Positions 17,122 to 25,341 of a stretch of 64,000 nt of DNA are shown here, piece by piece. Every line of letters begins with the position of its first letter. Within the stretch, counting starts at the first letter, position 1. Source of the DNA: CAWACP01 sp963780655 (GTDB lineage Bacteria; Acidobacteriota; Terriglobia; Bryobacterales; Bryobacteraceae); contig CAWACP010000003.1 in NCBI GenBank assembly GCA_963780655.1, positions 1,240,001-1,304,000 on the forward strand, given 5' to 3'. The translations under genes and the position numbers were made by a program. The notes under the pieces were generated by a model that saw only the letters and a program-made list of their open reading frames with translations, searched no databases and was not told where the DNA came from.

Positions 17122-18228
17122 ATGCTGAACACGTCACCGATTCGGATGCGATGCGTTCCCGTGTACCTCGCCACCGCGGCGTTCCTGACCGCGTCCGGGC
17201 AGACGCCAGCCCGCCCGACGCCGGGTGAGGTGAACCCGGACCTGCCGCTGAAGAGCGACATTAATTACCAGGTGAACGTCGTGATCGCGCCCACTACCGT
17301 CACCAACAAGGCGGGCGATTTCATCAGCGGGCTGCAGCCCATCGATTTCGAGCTTTTCGACAACGGCCATCCGCAGCGCATAACGGTCGACGTGAACTAC
17401 CGGCCCATCTCCATGGTCGTGGTGGTTCAGGCCAACAATCGCACGGATGAGATACTGCCGAAGATCCAGAAGATGGGCAACGTCCTCGACTCGATGGTGA
17501 TCGGCCAGGAGGGCGAAGCGGCCGTGTTGGCCTTCGATCATCGAATCCAGACGATTCAGGATTTCACTTCGGACTCCGGAAAGATGTCCGCCGCGCTGAA
17601 GAAGATCACCTCGGGCAGTTCCAGCAGCCGCATGATTGACGCCACCATCGAGGCCATTCACATGCTGCAGCATCGTCCACCCGAACGGCGGCGCATCATT
17701 CTGCTTTTCGCCGAGCGGCGAGATATAGCCAGCCAGGGCCGCGCGCGGGAAGCGCTCACCGCTGCGCAGTTCGCTAACGTGACTATCTACACCGTGGACA
17801 TTTCGCACGTCATGACCGACCTGACCGGGCGCGCGATTCCGCCGCGCCCCGACCCGCTTCCGCCGGGCGCCGAGCATCTACCCACCGGTTCCACGGCCAC
17901 GCCCACCGAAGTGACTCAGAACCGGGATCTGGGGAACTGGATCCCGGCGCTGAAGGAGATCTTCGACGTCACCAAGAAGCCGTTCGTGGAGAATCCTGCG
18001 GCAGTAATGACCCAGTTCACCGGCGGCCGTGAGTTCTCTTTCGTCAGCCAGTCGGCGCTCGAGCACGCGCTGGTGCAACTTGGCGAGGAACTCCACAGCC
18101 AGTACTTCGTCAGCTATCATCCGGACGACCTGAACGAAGGCGGCTTCCACGAAATCCGCGTGACCGTGGACCAGCCGCATCTGGAGGTACGAACACGCCC
18201 GGGTTACTGGACCGCGGCCCAGCAGTAG
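17122..18228 (+). CDS. Secreted VWFA-related protein of acidobacterial type
   Basis: 368 residues from ATG 17122 (an in-frame ATG at 17101 is the alternative). A signal peptide (CVPVYLATAAFLTASGQ) precedes a domain that opens VVIAPTTVTNKAGDFISGLQPIDFELFDNG, characteristic of the VWFA-related family abundant in acidobacteria. A von Willebrand A-like fold follows: MVVVVQANN, then VLAFDHRIQTIQDF and RRRIILLFAERRD. The metal-site DxSxS is not clean (QANNRTD), so cation binding is doubtful. Probably extracytoplasmic and involved in protein contacts; partner unknown. It follows the molybdenum-cofactor operon on the same strand after 40 bases. Confidence 0.82.
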   Translation: MLNTSPIRMRCVPVYLATAAFLTASGQTPARPTPGEVNPDLPLKSDINYQVNVVIAPTTVTNKAGDFISGLQPIDFELFDNGHPQRITVDVNYRPISMVVVVQANNRTDEILPKIQKMGNVLDSMVIGQEGEAAVLAFDHRIQTIQDFTSDSGKMSAALKKITSGSSSSRMIDATIEAIHMLQHRPPERRRIILLFAERRDIASQGRAREALTAAQFANVTIYTVDISHVMTDLTGRAIPPRPDPLPPGAEHLPTGSTATPTEVTQNRDLGNWIPALKEIFDVTKKPFVENPAAVMTQFTGGREFSFVSQSALEHALVQLGEELHSQYFVSYHPDDLNEGGFHEIRVTVDQPHLEVRTRPGYWTAAQQ

Positions 18229-18352
18229 CTGAGAGCCTGATCTCCTTCCACCGATCGTTGACGCGGCGGGCAGTCTGCACTGTCAGGATGCGGAAATGGA
18301 TATCCCCGGTCCAGCCTGGTCCCATGCATGCTTCATCTAAGACTGAGTTCTG

Positions 18353-18395
18353 TTGACGGGCGATTTGCTCGCGTGAATAACGAGCGAGAATTCGC
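18353..18395 (+). promoter_or_regulatory. Candidate promoter and palindromic operator of higBA
   Basis: TTGACG (18353-18358) and AATAAC (18376-18381) are separated by exactly 17 bases. The same stretch is an imperfect palindrome (GGCGATTTGCTCGC ... GCGAGAATTCGCC), which is where a HigA-type antitoxin would be expected to bind. The rest of the 225-base gap before the toxin gene shows nothing else. Confidence 0.4.
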
Positions 18396-18453
18396 CATCG
18401 GGCCGGGAGCCGCGAGCCAGCGATTTGCGTCCCATTGACGGGCTATCCCAGAA

Positions 18454-18756
18454 ATGGGAACATCAGGCGTGAAGGTTTTCGGCGAGGCCGTCGTCGCAGA
18501 ATTCGCACAGAAACACCCAGCCTCCCGTAAGCCTTTGCAACGGTTTGTGACCCTAGCCCGCGCCGCCCTTTGGCCGCATTTTCCTGCAGTCAAAGAGACA
18601 TTCCAGACCACGGATTACGCATCGTCCACGGGCAAGCTTATCTTCAACATCGGCGGAAACAAGTACCGGCTAATTGCACGCGTCGATTTCGAAGAACAGT
18701 TGCTTGTTGTGCAAACCATTCTCACCCCTCAGGAATACAACCGGGAGACCCTGTAA
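18454..18756 (+). CDS. higB: HigB-family toxin (RelE-like mRNA interferase)
   Basis: 100 residues, the usual length for the HigB_toxin family. It should cut mRNA on the ribosome until bound by its antitoxin. Seen: an N-terminal helix pair (AEFAQKHPASRKPLQRFVTLAR), then the beta-sheet core with GKLIFNIGGNKYRLIARVDFEEQLLVVQTILTPQEY, where the N-K-Y-R-L strand and the final EY are characteristic. The antitoxin gene follows after 2 bases, the toxin-first order normal for higBA. Confidence 0.88.
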   Translation: MGTSGVKVFGEAVVAEFAQKHPASRKPLQRFVTLARAALWPHFPAVKETFQTTDYASSTGKLIFNIGGNKYRLIARVDFEEQLLVVQTILTPQEYNRETL

Positions 18757-18758
18757 CC

Positions 18759-19151
18759 ATGCCCACCGCCACCTACGAAGAATTGCTGATCGAGACCATA
18801 CCCCAGGCGATCCAGACAGAAGCGCAGTATCACAGGATTGCCCGCCGATTCGGCGATCTTGTCGGCAAAGGCCGGGCCCGCTCCGCGCAAGAAACCAAAC
18901 TTCTGCGCTTGCTGGCGCTGGTAGTCGAGGACTATGATCGGCGGCACGCACTCCCGCCTGACGATAGCACGCCCGCCGAAAAGCTCCGGTTCCTCCTTCA
19001 GCACTCCGGTAAAACCGTAATGGATCTGCGGCCCGTTTTTGGACAGCGCAGCCACGTCCATGAGGCTCTCACCGGGAAGCGCAGCATCAGCGCGCCGCAG
19101 GCGCGAAAACTCGGCCAACTCTTTGGCGTCAACCCCGGGCTATTTCTCTAA
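18759..19151 (+). CDS. higA: HigA-type antitoxin with XRE-like helix-turn-helix
   Basis: 130 residues. The C-terminal half carries the DNA-binding helix-turn-helix (LRPVFGQRSHVHEALTGKRSISAPQARKLGQLFGVNPGLF), as in the HigA antitoxins that pair with HigB of this type. The N-terminal helical part (YEELLIETIPQAIQTEAQYHRIARRF) should wrap the toxin. It starts 2 bases after the toxin stop and probably represses the operon through the palindrome upstream. It converges with the histidine kinase gene 3 bases on. Confidence 0.87.
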   Translation: MPTATYEELLIETIPQAIQTEAQYHRIARRFGDLVGKGRARSAQETKLLRLLALVVEDYDRRHALPPDDSTPAEKLRFLLQHSGKTVMDLRPVFGQRSHVHEALTGKRSISAPQARKLGQLFGVNPGLFL

Positions 19152-19154
19152 TAA

Positions 19155-20480
19155 TTATACCGGCAGCGTCAGCTTTGCCTCGCAGCCGTGGCCGGCCGGA
19201 ACATTTTGCAGCGACAGCGTGCCGCCGTGCGCCTCCGCAATCTGTCGGCTGAGCACCAGTCCGATGCCGGAGCCGCCCGGCTTGGTGGTGAAGAACGGGA
19301 CGAACAGGTTGGCGGTATTTGAAAGACCCGGGCCCTCGTCACGTATCCACACCTCCACGTGCGAGTTCTCTCGCTTCCAGCCCACCTGGACGCCACCGCC
19401 GGTTTGCAGGGATGCGTCCACAGCATTGCGGATCAGATTGATCAGCGCCTGCTCCAGTTGATCGCAATCGGCCATGACGGTGGTTTCGGGACCGGGCGCG
19501 ACCGCGGGCCGCAGCCTGGTTTCGAGCCCGGACACGCGCCGCACCAGATCGCCGATCTGCACGGGCGCGAGCGCCGGCGGAGGTAGTTTCGCGAGACGCG
19601 CGTAGGCGCTCATGAAGCGGCTCAGCGCCTCACTGCGGCTGGCGATCACGTTCAGGCCGCTGCGCATGTCATCGCGCCAGTCGTCGGGCAGCGGATCGCG
19701 GCGCAGCAATGTTTCGAGCGATCCCGCAATCGACTTGATGGGCGCGAGCGAGTTGTTCAGCTCATGCCCGAGCACGCGCACCAGCCTTTGCCACGCTTTC
19801 AGCTCTTCTTCGCGCAGGGGCCGCGTGAGGTCGGTCACCACCAGCAGCGAATGCGGCAGTCCGCCTTCGCGGAACGTGGTGCGGCTCACGCCCCAGCGCC
19901 GCACGCCGGCAGGGAACGCGCGCGTCACGGTCTGTTGCGCATCGCCGCTCAGGAACTCCTCGAGGCCGAGGGCAGCCGCATCCAGTCCGATCAGCCGCTC
20001 CATGGGCTGCTCGAGCAGCCGCGCGCCCGCCGGATTGAGCAGCCGCAGCGTGTGATGCTGATCGAAGGTGAAAATGGAGACATCGATAACCTCCATCGCT
20101 TTGCGCAGCAGCGTGGTGGCTTCGAGCGCGCCCAGACGTTGCATGCGCAGCGTCGCGCTCATCGCGTTCACCTGCAGCATCACGTCGCGCAGCGCATCCT
20201 CGTTGGAGCTCTCGCGTCCGCGGATGGAGTAGTCGCCCTCGCGCATGGCTTCGAGCAGATTGGCGAGGGTGCGCAGCGGGTTGGCGACGCGCTCGCGAAC
20301 GCTTGCCGCGAAGCCGAGCCAGAAGCCCAGGATCAGCACGCCGAGGGTCCACTGCACGCGCGGTTGGTAATCGCCGAAGCAGATGATTACCATCGACACG
20401 ACGACAGCCGGCAGCCCGGCCGCCAGCGCGAGGACCATGATGCGCTGCTCGTGAACCAGGTGCGGCCGCCGGAGTTTCAT
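19155..20480 (-). CDS. NtrY-like membrane sensor histidine kinase
   Basis: 441 residues: two membrane segments within residues 14-60, a HAMP-like linker (PLRTLANLLEAMREGDYSIRG), a PAS-like sensor at about 105-205, the phosphorylated histidine in VRVLGHELNNSLAPIKSIAGS, and an ATPase domain with N-box LINLIRNAVDASLQ, G1 DEGPGLS and G2 GGSGIGLVLSRQIAEAHGG. H-E-L-N-N-S is the NtrY/NtrB-like H-box. It phosphorylates a response regulator; the NtrC-type regulator on the same strand, 60 bases upstream across a B-type repeat, is the obvious partner. The signal sensed is unknown. Confidence 0.9.
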   Translation of the reverse strand: MKLRRPHLVHEQRIMVLALAAGLPAVVVSMVIICFGDYQPRVQWTLGVLILGFWLGFAASVRERVANPLRTLANLLEAMREGDYSIRGRESSNEDALRDVMLQVNAMSATLRMQRLGALEATTLLRKAMEVIDVSIFTFDQHHTLRLLNPAGARLLEQPMERLIGLDAAALGLEEFLSGDAQQTVTRAFPAGVRRWGVSRTTFREGGLPHSLLVVTDLTRPLREEELKAWQRLVRVLGHELNNSLAPIKSIAGSLETLLRRDPLPDDWRDDMRSGLNVIASRSEALSRFMSAYARLAKLPPPALAPVQIGDLVRRVSGLETRLRPAVAPGPETTVMADCDQLEQALINLIRNAVDASLQTGGGVQVGWKRENSHVEVWIRDEGPGLSNTANLFVPFFTTKPGGSGIGLVLSRQIAEAHGGTLSLQNVPAGHGCEAKLTLPV

Positions 20481-20481
20481 T

Positions 20482-20533
20482 GTAGAGCAGGCGTTTTCGC
20501 CTGCAGCATTTGCAGGCCGAAGGCCTGCTCTAC
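20482..20533. repeat. B-type palindromic repeat between regulator and kinase genes
   Basis: GTAGAGCAGGCGTTTTCGCCTGCA and the facing arm TGCAGGCCGAAGGCCTGCTCTAC form a near-perfect hairpin. Placed between the regulator stop and the kinase start, it could attenuate the operon. Confidence 0.85.
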
Positions 20534-20540
20534 TGGTCGC

Positions 20541-21908
20541 TTACAGGCCATAACGCTGCAGGCGCCGGTAGAGTGCGCTCCGGCTCAGGCCCAGCGCGCT
20601 GGCCGCATGACTCACATTGCCGTTGTAGCGGCCCAGCGTCTTCTTGATCAGGAACGCTTCCACCTCTTCGATGGTCATGTCGTCCAGCCGCGGCGAGGCG
20701 CTCCCGCCGCTGCGCAGCGCCAGGTCGCTCATCCGGATCTGCGTGTCCTGCGCCATCAGCACGGCGCGCTCCACCACATGATTCAGCTCGCGCACGTTGC
20801 CCTGCCAGGAATTGTCGAGCAGCGCCTGCATGGCGGAGCTGTCGAAACCGCCGATGCCTTTCCGGTAGCGTTGCGCGTGCATCCCCAGGAAATGGTTGGC
20901 GAGCACGGGAATGTCCTCGCGGCGATCGCGCAGCGGCGGAAGGTGGATCTCGATAGTGTTCAGGCGAAACAGCAGGTCCTGGCGAAAGTGGCCGTTGGTC
21001 ACCTCCTCGTCCAGATGCGCGTTAGTGGCCGAAAGAATGCGCACATCCACGCGGCGCGTCTTCGAGGAGCCCACGCGCTCCATCTCGCCGGTCTCGAGCA
21101 CGCGCAGCATCTTCGACTGCAGGTTCATCGGAATGTTCGCGATCTCGTCCAGGAAGAGCGTGCCGGTGTCAGCCAGCTCGAAGCGGCCCACGCGGTCCAT
21201 GCGCGCATCGGTGAACGCGCCTTTGATGTGGCCGAACAGCTCGCTTTCGAACACGCCTTCGGCGAGCCCGCCCGCGTTCACCGTGACCATGGGTTTGTTG
21301 GCGCGATTCGACATGACGTGCAGCGTTCGAGCCACCACTTCCTTGCCGGTGCCCGGTTCACCGGTAATCAGCACGTTCGCGTCGGACGGCCCCACGCGCG
21401 ACATGATCTCCAGCACGGGCCGCATGGAGGGCGCCTGGGCGATCATGGTGGGCGCGCCCTCGGCCCGCAGCAGCCGGTTTTCCGCCTCCAGCCGCTGGCC
21501 CACTCGCCGCGCCCGGCTCAGCTCGATCTGCGTCCGCAGGATGCTCAGAAGCCGCTCGTTCTCCCACGGCTTCTGGATGAAATCGGCCGCGCCGCGGCGC
21601 ATCGCCTCCACCGCCAGGCCCACCGAGCCCCAGGCCGTCATGACGATCACCGGCAGCAGGCTGTCGATAGCCTGGATGCGCATCAGCATCTCCAGGCCTT
21701 CCTCGCCCGACGTCGTGTCGCGGCTGTAATTGAGGTCCATCACGACGGCGTCGAAATCCTTCGCCTCCACGGCAGCCAGCGCCTGTCCGGGCGAGGTTGC
21801 GGTCTCAATGGCATAGCCTTCGGCTTTCAGCAGCAGCCGGAGCGCTTCAATGACGTCAGTCTGGTCGTCGGCCACCAGCACGCGACAGTCGGAACCCATG
21901 GGCTTCAT
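20541..21908 (-). CDS. NtrC-type sigma-54 activator response regulator (variant GAFTDA loop)
   Basis: 455 residues from ATG 21908 (21899 is possible). Receiver domain at about 7-130 with phosphoacceptor Asp in AVVMDLNYS and Lys in FIQKPW; AAA+ domain at about 150-385 with Walker A GEPGTGKE, Walker B GTLFLDEIANI and arginine-finger region PPLRDRREDIPVL; Fis-type helix-turn-helix at the end (NVSHAASALGLSRSALYRRLQRYGL). The sigma-54 contact loop reads GAFTDA instead of GAFTGA. It probably receives phosphate from the kinase encoded next and drives unknown targets. Confidence 0.92.
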   Translation of the reverse strand: MKPMGSDCRVLVADDQTDVIEALRLLLKAEGYAIETATSPGQALAAVEAKDFDAVVMDLNYSRDTTSGEEGLEMLMRIQAIDSLLPVIVMTAWGSVGLAVEAMRRGAADFIQKPWENERLLSILRTQIELSRARRVGQRLEAENRLLRAEGAPTMIAQAPSMRPVLEIMSRVGPSDANVLITGEPGTGKEVVARTLHVMSNRANKPMVTVNAGGLAEGVFESELFGHIKGAFTDARMDRVGRFELADTGTLFLDEIANIPMNLQSKMLRVLETGEMERVGSSKTRRVDVRILSATNAHLDEEVTNGHFRQDLLFRLNTIEIHLPPLRDRREDIPVLANHFLGMHAQRYRKGIGGFDSSAMQALLDNSWQGNVRELNHVVERAVLMAQDTQIRMSDLALRSGGSASPRLDDMTIEEVEAFLIKKTLGRYNGNVSHAASALGLSRSALYRRLQRYGL

Positions 21909-22145
21909 ACAGGTGTTGTTTGTCGGCGGAGTCTGACTATATTCATAGCGCAAAGAAGGCGGCGCTCACGGGGACGGGCCAGGAGAAGTCGCGTTCCGAG
22001 TTGTGCGCCGCCGCTGTTGAACACCGCTTACAGCACGGCGCGTTCCAACCGGATGCCGCCGAAACCAAGCAAAGGTGGCCATCCTGCCCTGCAAAGGTGT
22101 CCGGTTCCGGGACGTGCTGTCCGATGCTGAAGGGTTTGGCTGTGC
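21909..22145. other. Intergenic stretch without recognised gene
   Basis: About 240 bases upstream of the minus-strand NtrC gene. TATGAATATAGT on the minus strand near 21940-21955 could be its -10 region. I see no conserved reading frame, no GG-N10-GC sigma-54 promoter and no repeat in the rest. Confidence 0.5.
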
Positions 22146-22520
22146 TTACTCGTGTGAGGAATACTGTGTCTGCGGCGGGTTCAGGTGCACGTCGATGGTC
22201 TTCTGGTCCTCGGTGAGCTCATACACGCCGCCGAAGGTCTGGTACTTCGGCGCGATCACCTGAATCTGGATCTTGCCCCGCGGTATCGGCGGTATCCTGG
22301 CAACGCCTTCCTGGTTGGTCTTCAGCTCGTACTGATCCTTGACGGCCTTGCCGAGCTTCACCATCGAGTGACCCTCGACGAAGCGAATGACGACGCTGGC
22401 GCGGTCGATGGGCTTGTTATCGTTCCCGGTAACTTTGACGGTCAGCGCCGTGGTGGGGCTCCTGGCGACGAGCGACGCCGGTAAGAGCGCGGCAGAGAGG
22501 AGGAAAGCCTTGCGGGTCAT
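22146..22520 (-). CDS. Small secreted protein with carboxypeptidase-regulatory-like fold
   Basis: 124 residues from ATG 22520. A signal peptide (RKAFLLSAALLPASLVARS) leads into one beta-sandwich domain: TALTVKVTGNDNKPIDRASVVIRFVEG, KTNQEGVARIPPIPRGKIQIQVIAPKYQTFGGVYEL, with the Gly-Pro-rich turn pattern of the CarboxypepD_reg family. Such stand-alone domains are common in acidobacterial exoproteomes and are thought to mediate contacts. No partner is evident from the neighbours. Confidence 0.75.
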   Translation of the reverse strand: MTRKAFLLSAALLPASLVARSPTTALTVKVTGNDNKPIDRASVVIRFVEGHSMVKLGKAVKDQYELKTNQEGVARIPPIPRGKIQIQVIAPKYQTFGGVYELTEDQKTIDVHLNPPQTQYSSHE

Positions 22521-22638
22521 GAGCGCCTCGAAGCCTCCATGGTAGCGCAGGGCCGTCGGAGAATCGGACGCGGACTTTGCGGCGGATGTACAAGCAGCCA
22601 TTGATACCCGCTGCCGCCGGGTTACCGTGACGGGAAAT

Positions 22639-22732
22639 GTGGGGCAGGATTGTATCCTGCAGGCCGATTTGCAATTATTTGCAATCGGCCAGGCGGCTTG
22701 CAAATCGGCCGCAGGATGAAAGCCTGCCCCAC
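22639..22732. repeat. C-type palindromic repeat, intact copy
   Basis: GTGGGGCAGGATTGTATCCTGC at the left, GCAGGATGAAAGCCTGCCCCAC at the right, and an internal pair around CCGATTTGCAAT / GCAATCGG. It is the template for recognising the IS-interrupted copy at 9531 and 11092. Confidence 0.85.
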
Positions 22733-22847
22733 GTGATTGTCACTCGAACTTCAGTAGCACTGGATTCCAGCGTCCTGGTCGCCGCCGGACCGGAAGCGAA
22801 GCCGGTCGGCAGCTTGCTGGCAGGATTCCCAACAGCGGTTCGACGGC

Positions 22848-23264
22848 TTATTTCGCCTTGATCTGGCGCCGGAGTTCAGCCTCCCGCGCTCTGATTTCGG
22901 GCGTGAACTCCGCGCCGAAATCGTCCAGCTCGAACAAGGGACGGATCTCGACCTCCGCTCCGCCGCCGAACGGCGCCCGCTTCAGCCACTCCACCGCGTC
23001 CTGCAGGGACTTGACCTGCCACAGCCAGAACCCCGCGACCAGCTCCTTCGACTCAGCGAACGGTCCATCGATTACGGTCCGCTTCGGCCCGTCGAACCTG
23101 ACGCGAGCGCCTTTGGACGTCGGCTGCAGGCCGGCGGCCTCGAGCATCACGCCGGCCTTCACCAGCTCCTCGTTGAACTTGCCCATTGCGGCGAGTAATT
23201 CCGTGCCGGGCATGACGCCCGCCTCGGATTCCGCGCTTGCTTTCACCATCACCATGACTCGCAT
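22848..23264 (-). CDS. YCII-related (DGPF) domain protein
   Basis: 138 residues from ATG 23264. Shows the family pattern MRVMVMVKASAESEAG, LVKAGVMLEAAGLQPTSKGARVRFDG and the DGPF-type motif VIDGPFAESKELVAGFWLWQVKS, ending in acidic RPLFELDDFG. YCII-like proteins are small alpha/beta ferredoxin-like folds; many sit beside ECF sigma factors, but none is seen here. Exact role unknown. Confidence 0.85.
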   Translation of the reverse strand: MRVMVMVKASAESEAGVMPGTELLAAMGKFNEELVKAGVMLEAAGLQPTSKGARVRFDGPKRTVIDGPFAESKELVAGFWLWQVKSLQDAVEWLKRAPFGGGAEVEIRPLFELDDFGAEFTPEIRAREAELRRQIKAK

Positions 23265-23416
23265 TGTTGTTCTCCTTCGTGAACAGGTCGAACGGCCGGA
23301 GACGAAATCGACACGGCTCTGGGAATCCAGATGCCCCGGGAGCTTCCGATGCGCACCAGCCCGACTCGCATGCCACACTTTGTGATTACATCGTCACCGC
23401 AGGCCGAAGCGGTACG

Positions 23417-23710
23417 ATGTCGGGTAGGATTATGAGTCGGAGCATTGGTAGCCGCAGGCTGAAGAAGAGCTACACGCTCTCACCACAGTCCGTCAAGTTT
23501 CTGGAGACGGTACGCCGGAAGCGCCGGGCTGCTTCCACCTCAGCGGTACTGGAGGAGATCCTGGAATCTCTGCGCCGTCAGCACGAGCGGGCTTCGCTCG
23601 AACGGGCGGTGGCCGACTACTACAGCTCACTCACGGTTGAAGACTTGGCCGAACAGAGTGAGTGGGCCGACTTCGCCCTTCTGGAGTTCCCAAGTGCGGA
23701 GCGCTCCTGA
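23417..23710 (+). CDS. Antitoxin of MazEF type, ribbon-helix-helix-like
   Basis: 97 residues from ATG 23417 (or 92 from 23432). N-terminal SYTLSPQSVKFLETVRRKRRAASTSAVLEEILESLRRQ looks like a ribbon-helix-helix DNA-binding unit, followed by an acidic toxin-binding tail (SSLTVEDLAEQSEWADFALLEF). The stop codon directly abuts the ATG of the toxin gene, so production of the pair is coupled. Confidence 0.8.
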   Translation: MSGRIMSRSIGSRRLKKSYTLSPQSVKFLETVRRKRRAASTSAVLEEILESLRRQHERASLERAVADYYSSLTVEDLAEQSEWADFALLEFPSAERS

Positions 23711-24070
23711 ATGGCGAGGAGTCCACTTCGCGGCGAAATCTGGTTTGTCCAACTGCCGACCGATCCACCAGAGAAAGGCAGACGTCCGGTAATCATCGTA
23801 TCGCTCGATGCCAGAAACCGGCACGAGCGCGCCGATACGGTCCTCGTTGCGCCACTGACGCCCAGCATTCATAAAGACGCACCCACGCACCTCTTCCTGG
23901 CTGCTGGCGAGACCGGACTGCAGGCGGACTCCGCGGCCCGTGCCGAAGACATCACCGTAATCAGAAAGCAGAGCCTGCTCGCGCCCAATGCCCCATTGCG
24001 CAAACTCAGCGATAGACGAGTCTGCGAATTGGCTGCCAGGGTCAGCCACGCCATGGGCTGCACGCCGTGA
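23711..24070 (+). CDS. PemK/MazF-family toxin (mRNA endoribonuclease)
   Basis: 119 residues. The fold marks are RGEIWFVQLPTDPPEKGRRPVIIVS at the start (family form RGDIWLVDLDPTRGSEQGKRRPVVVVS), TVLVAPLTPS and GETGLQADSAARAEDITVIRKQSL, which carries the conserved Ser/Ala region before the last strand. It should cleave single-stranded RNA at a short motif. Second toxin-antitoxin module within 6 kb of HigBA. Confidence 0.9.
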   Translation: MARSPLRGEIWFVQLPTDPPEKGRRPVIIVSLDARNRHERADTVLVAPLTPSIHKDAPTHLFLAAGETGLQADSAARAEDITVIRKQSLLAPNAPLRKLSDRRVCELAARVSHAMGCTP

Positions 24071-24084
24071 TGTACACGCGGTGA

Positions 24085-24090
24085 TACGCT
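24085..24090 (+). promoter_or_regulatory. -10-like element 6 bases before the 24097 start
   Basis: TACGCT ends 6 bases before the ATG, a spacing that fits leaderless transcription. The GAGG in the gap is too near the ATG for a normal ribosome site. Confidence 0.35.
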
Positions 24091-24096
24091 GAGGCC

Positions 24097-25302
24097 ATGT
24101 TACGGAAAGCATCCGTACTGGCGCTGATCTTCTCACTGGCCGCCGCAGCCGGAGGTCAGGATTCTGCTCTGGATCGGGTGAGGAGCGAAGCAGCCGCCCT
24201 GCGAGATGCGGAGCAGTCTGAACCTCGCGCTTTCGACCAGATCAAAGCGATTCGGGATCGCTCGGCGGCTTTCCATGCCGCGCTCAGGGACTGGATCGAG
24301 TCTCTTGTTCCAAAATCCGGTGACGCGCTGGCCGCCGATTTGTCCTCGCTCAGTCCGAGGGTGGACGCGGAACTGCGACTTTATAAGTTGCTGGCGCCTG
24401 ACGGCGACTTCGATAACTTCAAACCGGGATTCGTGGACCACGTTAAACTCTCCCTTCCACCCGAGGACCGGGAGAAGCTCGCTGTCGTTGTCGGCATCGC
24501 GCTGCCGTGCGGCTACGACGATGCGGTGTACGTATACGATTACAGCCGCGGTTCGCCGCAACGCGTGCTGGAGTCGCACGGCGCCCGGGACCACGACGAA
24601 AGCATCTCTGCGGTATCCTTTTCGAAGCGCGACGCCATCGGGAACCAGCTCATCCTCACGCTGCGGTACGCCGTACAGTGCGGCTCCTCCTGGAACAGAC
24701 TCTCATACGATGCATTTCGTCTGTCCAACTCAACCGCGGTTGCAATGCCGGTCCTGAGCGGTGAACATGGCATCTGGTTTGGAGCGGAGCATCCGTATCA
24801 GCTTCGTCTCGAAGGCGATGATCTATTGCTGGAGATTCGTGACCGAAGCATTGACGCGGGGATTCACAACAGAGCGCATGTACTGCACTACAGGGTGTCG
24901 GACTCGTCGGCGGACCGCATCGATCCGGTTGCCTTGCAGCCTCAGGACTTCGTGGACGAGTGGCTCACGCGTCCATGGACGGAGATGGCGTCCAGGTCGG
25001 CGGAACGCGATGGCCTGAAGAAGTGGCACGATTTCTTCTACGGTGACTTTGTTGCTGGGGAATTCAGTGTTGTCCAGCAGTGCGCGGACCCTGAGAAGTG
25101 GCTGGTTGGCGTAGACCTGAGCGATTCCGGAGGCAAGGAGCTGCCCAAAACGCTCAGCACCTATTTCCTCGTCCAGCAGTTCGACAGGTTCGGATTTCGG
25201 ATGATCGATATCGACTTCGATCCTCCGGATGGGGGCCCGGGCGATTCGGCGCCGAGCGACGCAAGGCCGTCGTTGTTCCCGGCAGGGGACGAAAAGCGCT
25301 GA
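24097..25302 (+). CDS. Secreted protein of unknown function
   Basis: 401 residues with a clear signal peptide (RKASVLALIFSLAAAAGGQ). The mature part starts helical and charged (DSALDRVRSEAAALRDAEQ), then alternates beta-like strands: VVVGIALPCGYDDAVYVYDYSRG, LILTLRYAVQCGSSW, VLSGEHGIWFGAEHPYQLRLEGDDLLLEIRD, VLHYRVSDS. It has two well-spaced Cys (ALPCGYDD and VQCGSSW) that may pair. I do not recognise the family; the strand pattern hints at a beta-propeller or lipoprotein-carrier-like fold, but that is inference. Ends 39 bases before purL. Confidence 0.7.
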   Translation: MLRKASVLALIFSLAAAAGGQDSALDRVRSEAAALRDAEQSEPRAFDQIKAIRDRSAAFHAALRDWIESLVPKSGDALAADLSSLSPRVDAELRLYKLLAPDGDFDNFKPGFVDHVKLSLPPEDREKLAVVVGIALPCGYDDAVYVYDYSRGSPQRVLESHGARDHDESISAVSFSKRDAIGNQLILTLRYAVQCGSSWNRLSYDAFRLSNSTAVAMPVLSGEHGIWFGAEHPYQLRLEGDDLLLEIRDRSIDAGIHNRAHVLHYRVSDSSADRIDPVALQPQDFVDEWLTRPWTEMASRSAERDGLKKWHDFFYGDFVAGEFSVVQQCADPEKWLVGVDLSDSGGKELPKTLSTYFLVQQFDRFGFRMIDIDFDPPDGGPGDSAPSDARPSLFPAGDEKR

Positions 25303-25317
25303 GGACCCTCCACACGC

Positions 25318-25323
25318 TATCCT
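25318..25323 (+). promoter_or_regulatory. purL: -10-like element of purL
   Basis: TATCCT in the context CGCTATCCTGAAA, repeated upstream of the Hsp70 gene at 38481. The start ATG lies 18 bases on, leaving a leader of about 11 bases with no Shine-Dalgarno sequence. Confidence 0.4.
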
Positions 25324-25341
25324 GAAAGCATCCCCACCGAA

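Noticed and set aside
19764..22130. Long plus-strand open frame of 788 codons over the kinase and regulator genes
   Set aside because: It lies antisense to two well-recognised proteins, is rich in His, Arg, Gln and Ala from reversed GC-rich codons, and crosses a palindromic repeat.
21900..22145. Sigma-54 promoter near the NtrC gene (TGGCCATCCTGCCCTGC)
   Set aside because: The GG to GC distance is 12 rather than 10 bases, so it does not fit the -24/-12 rule.
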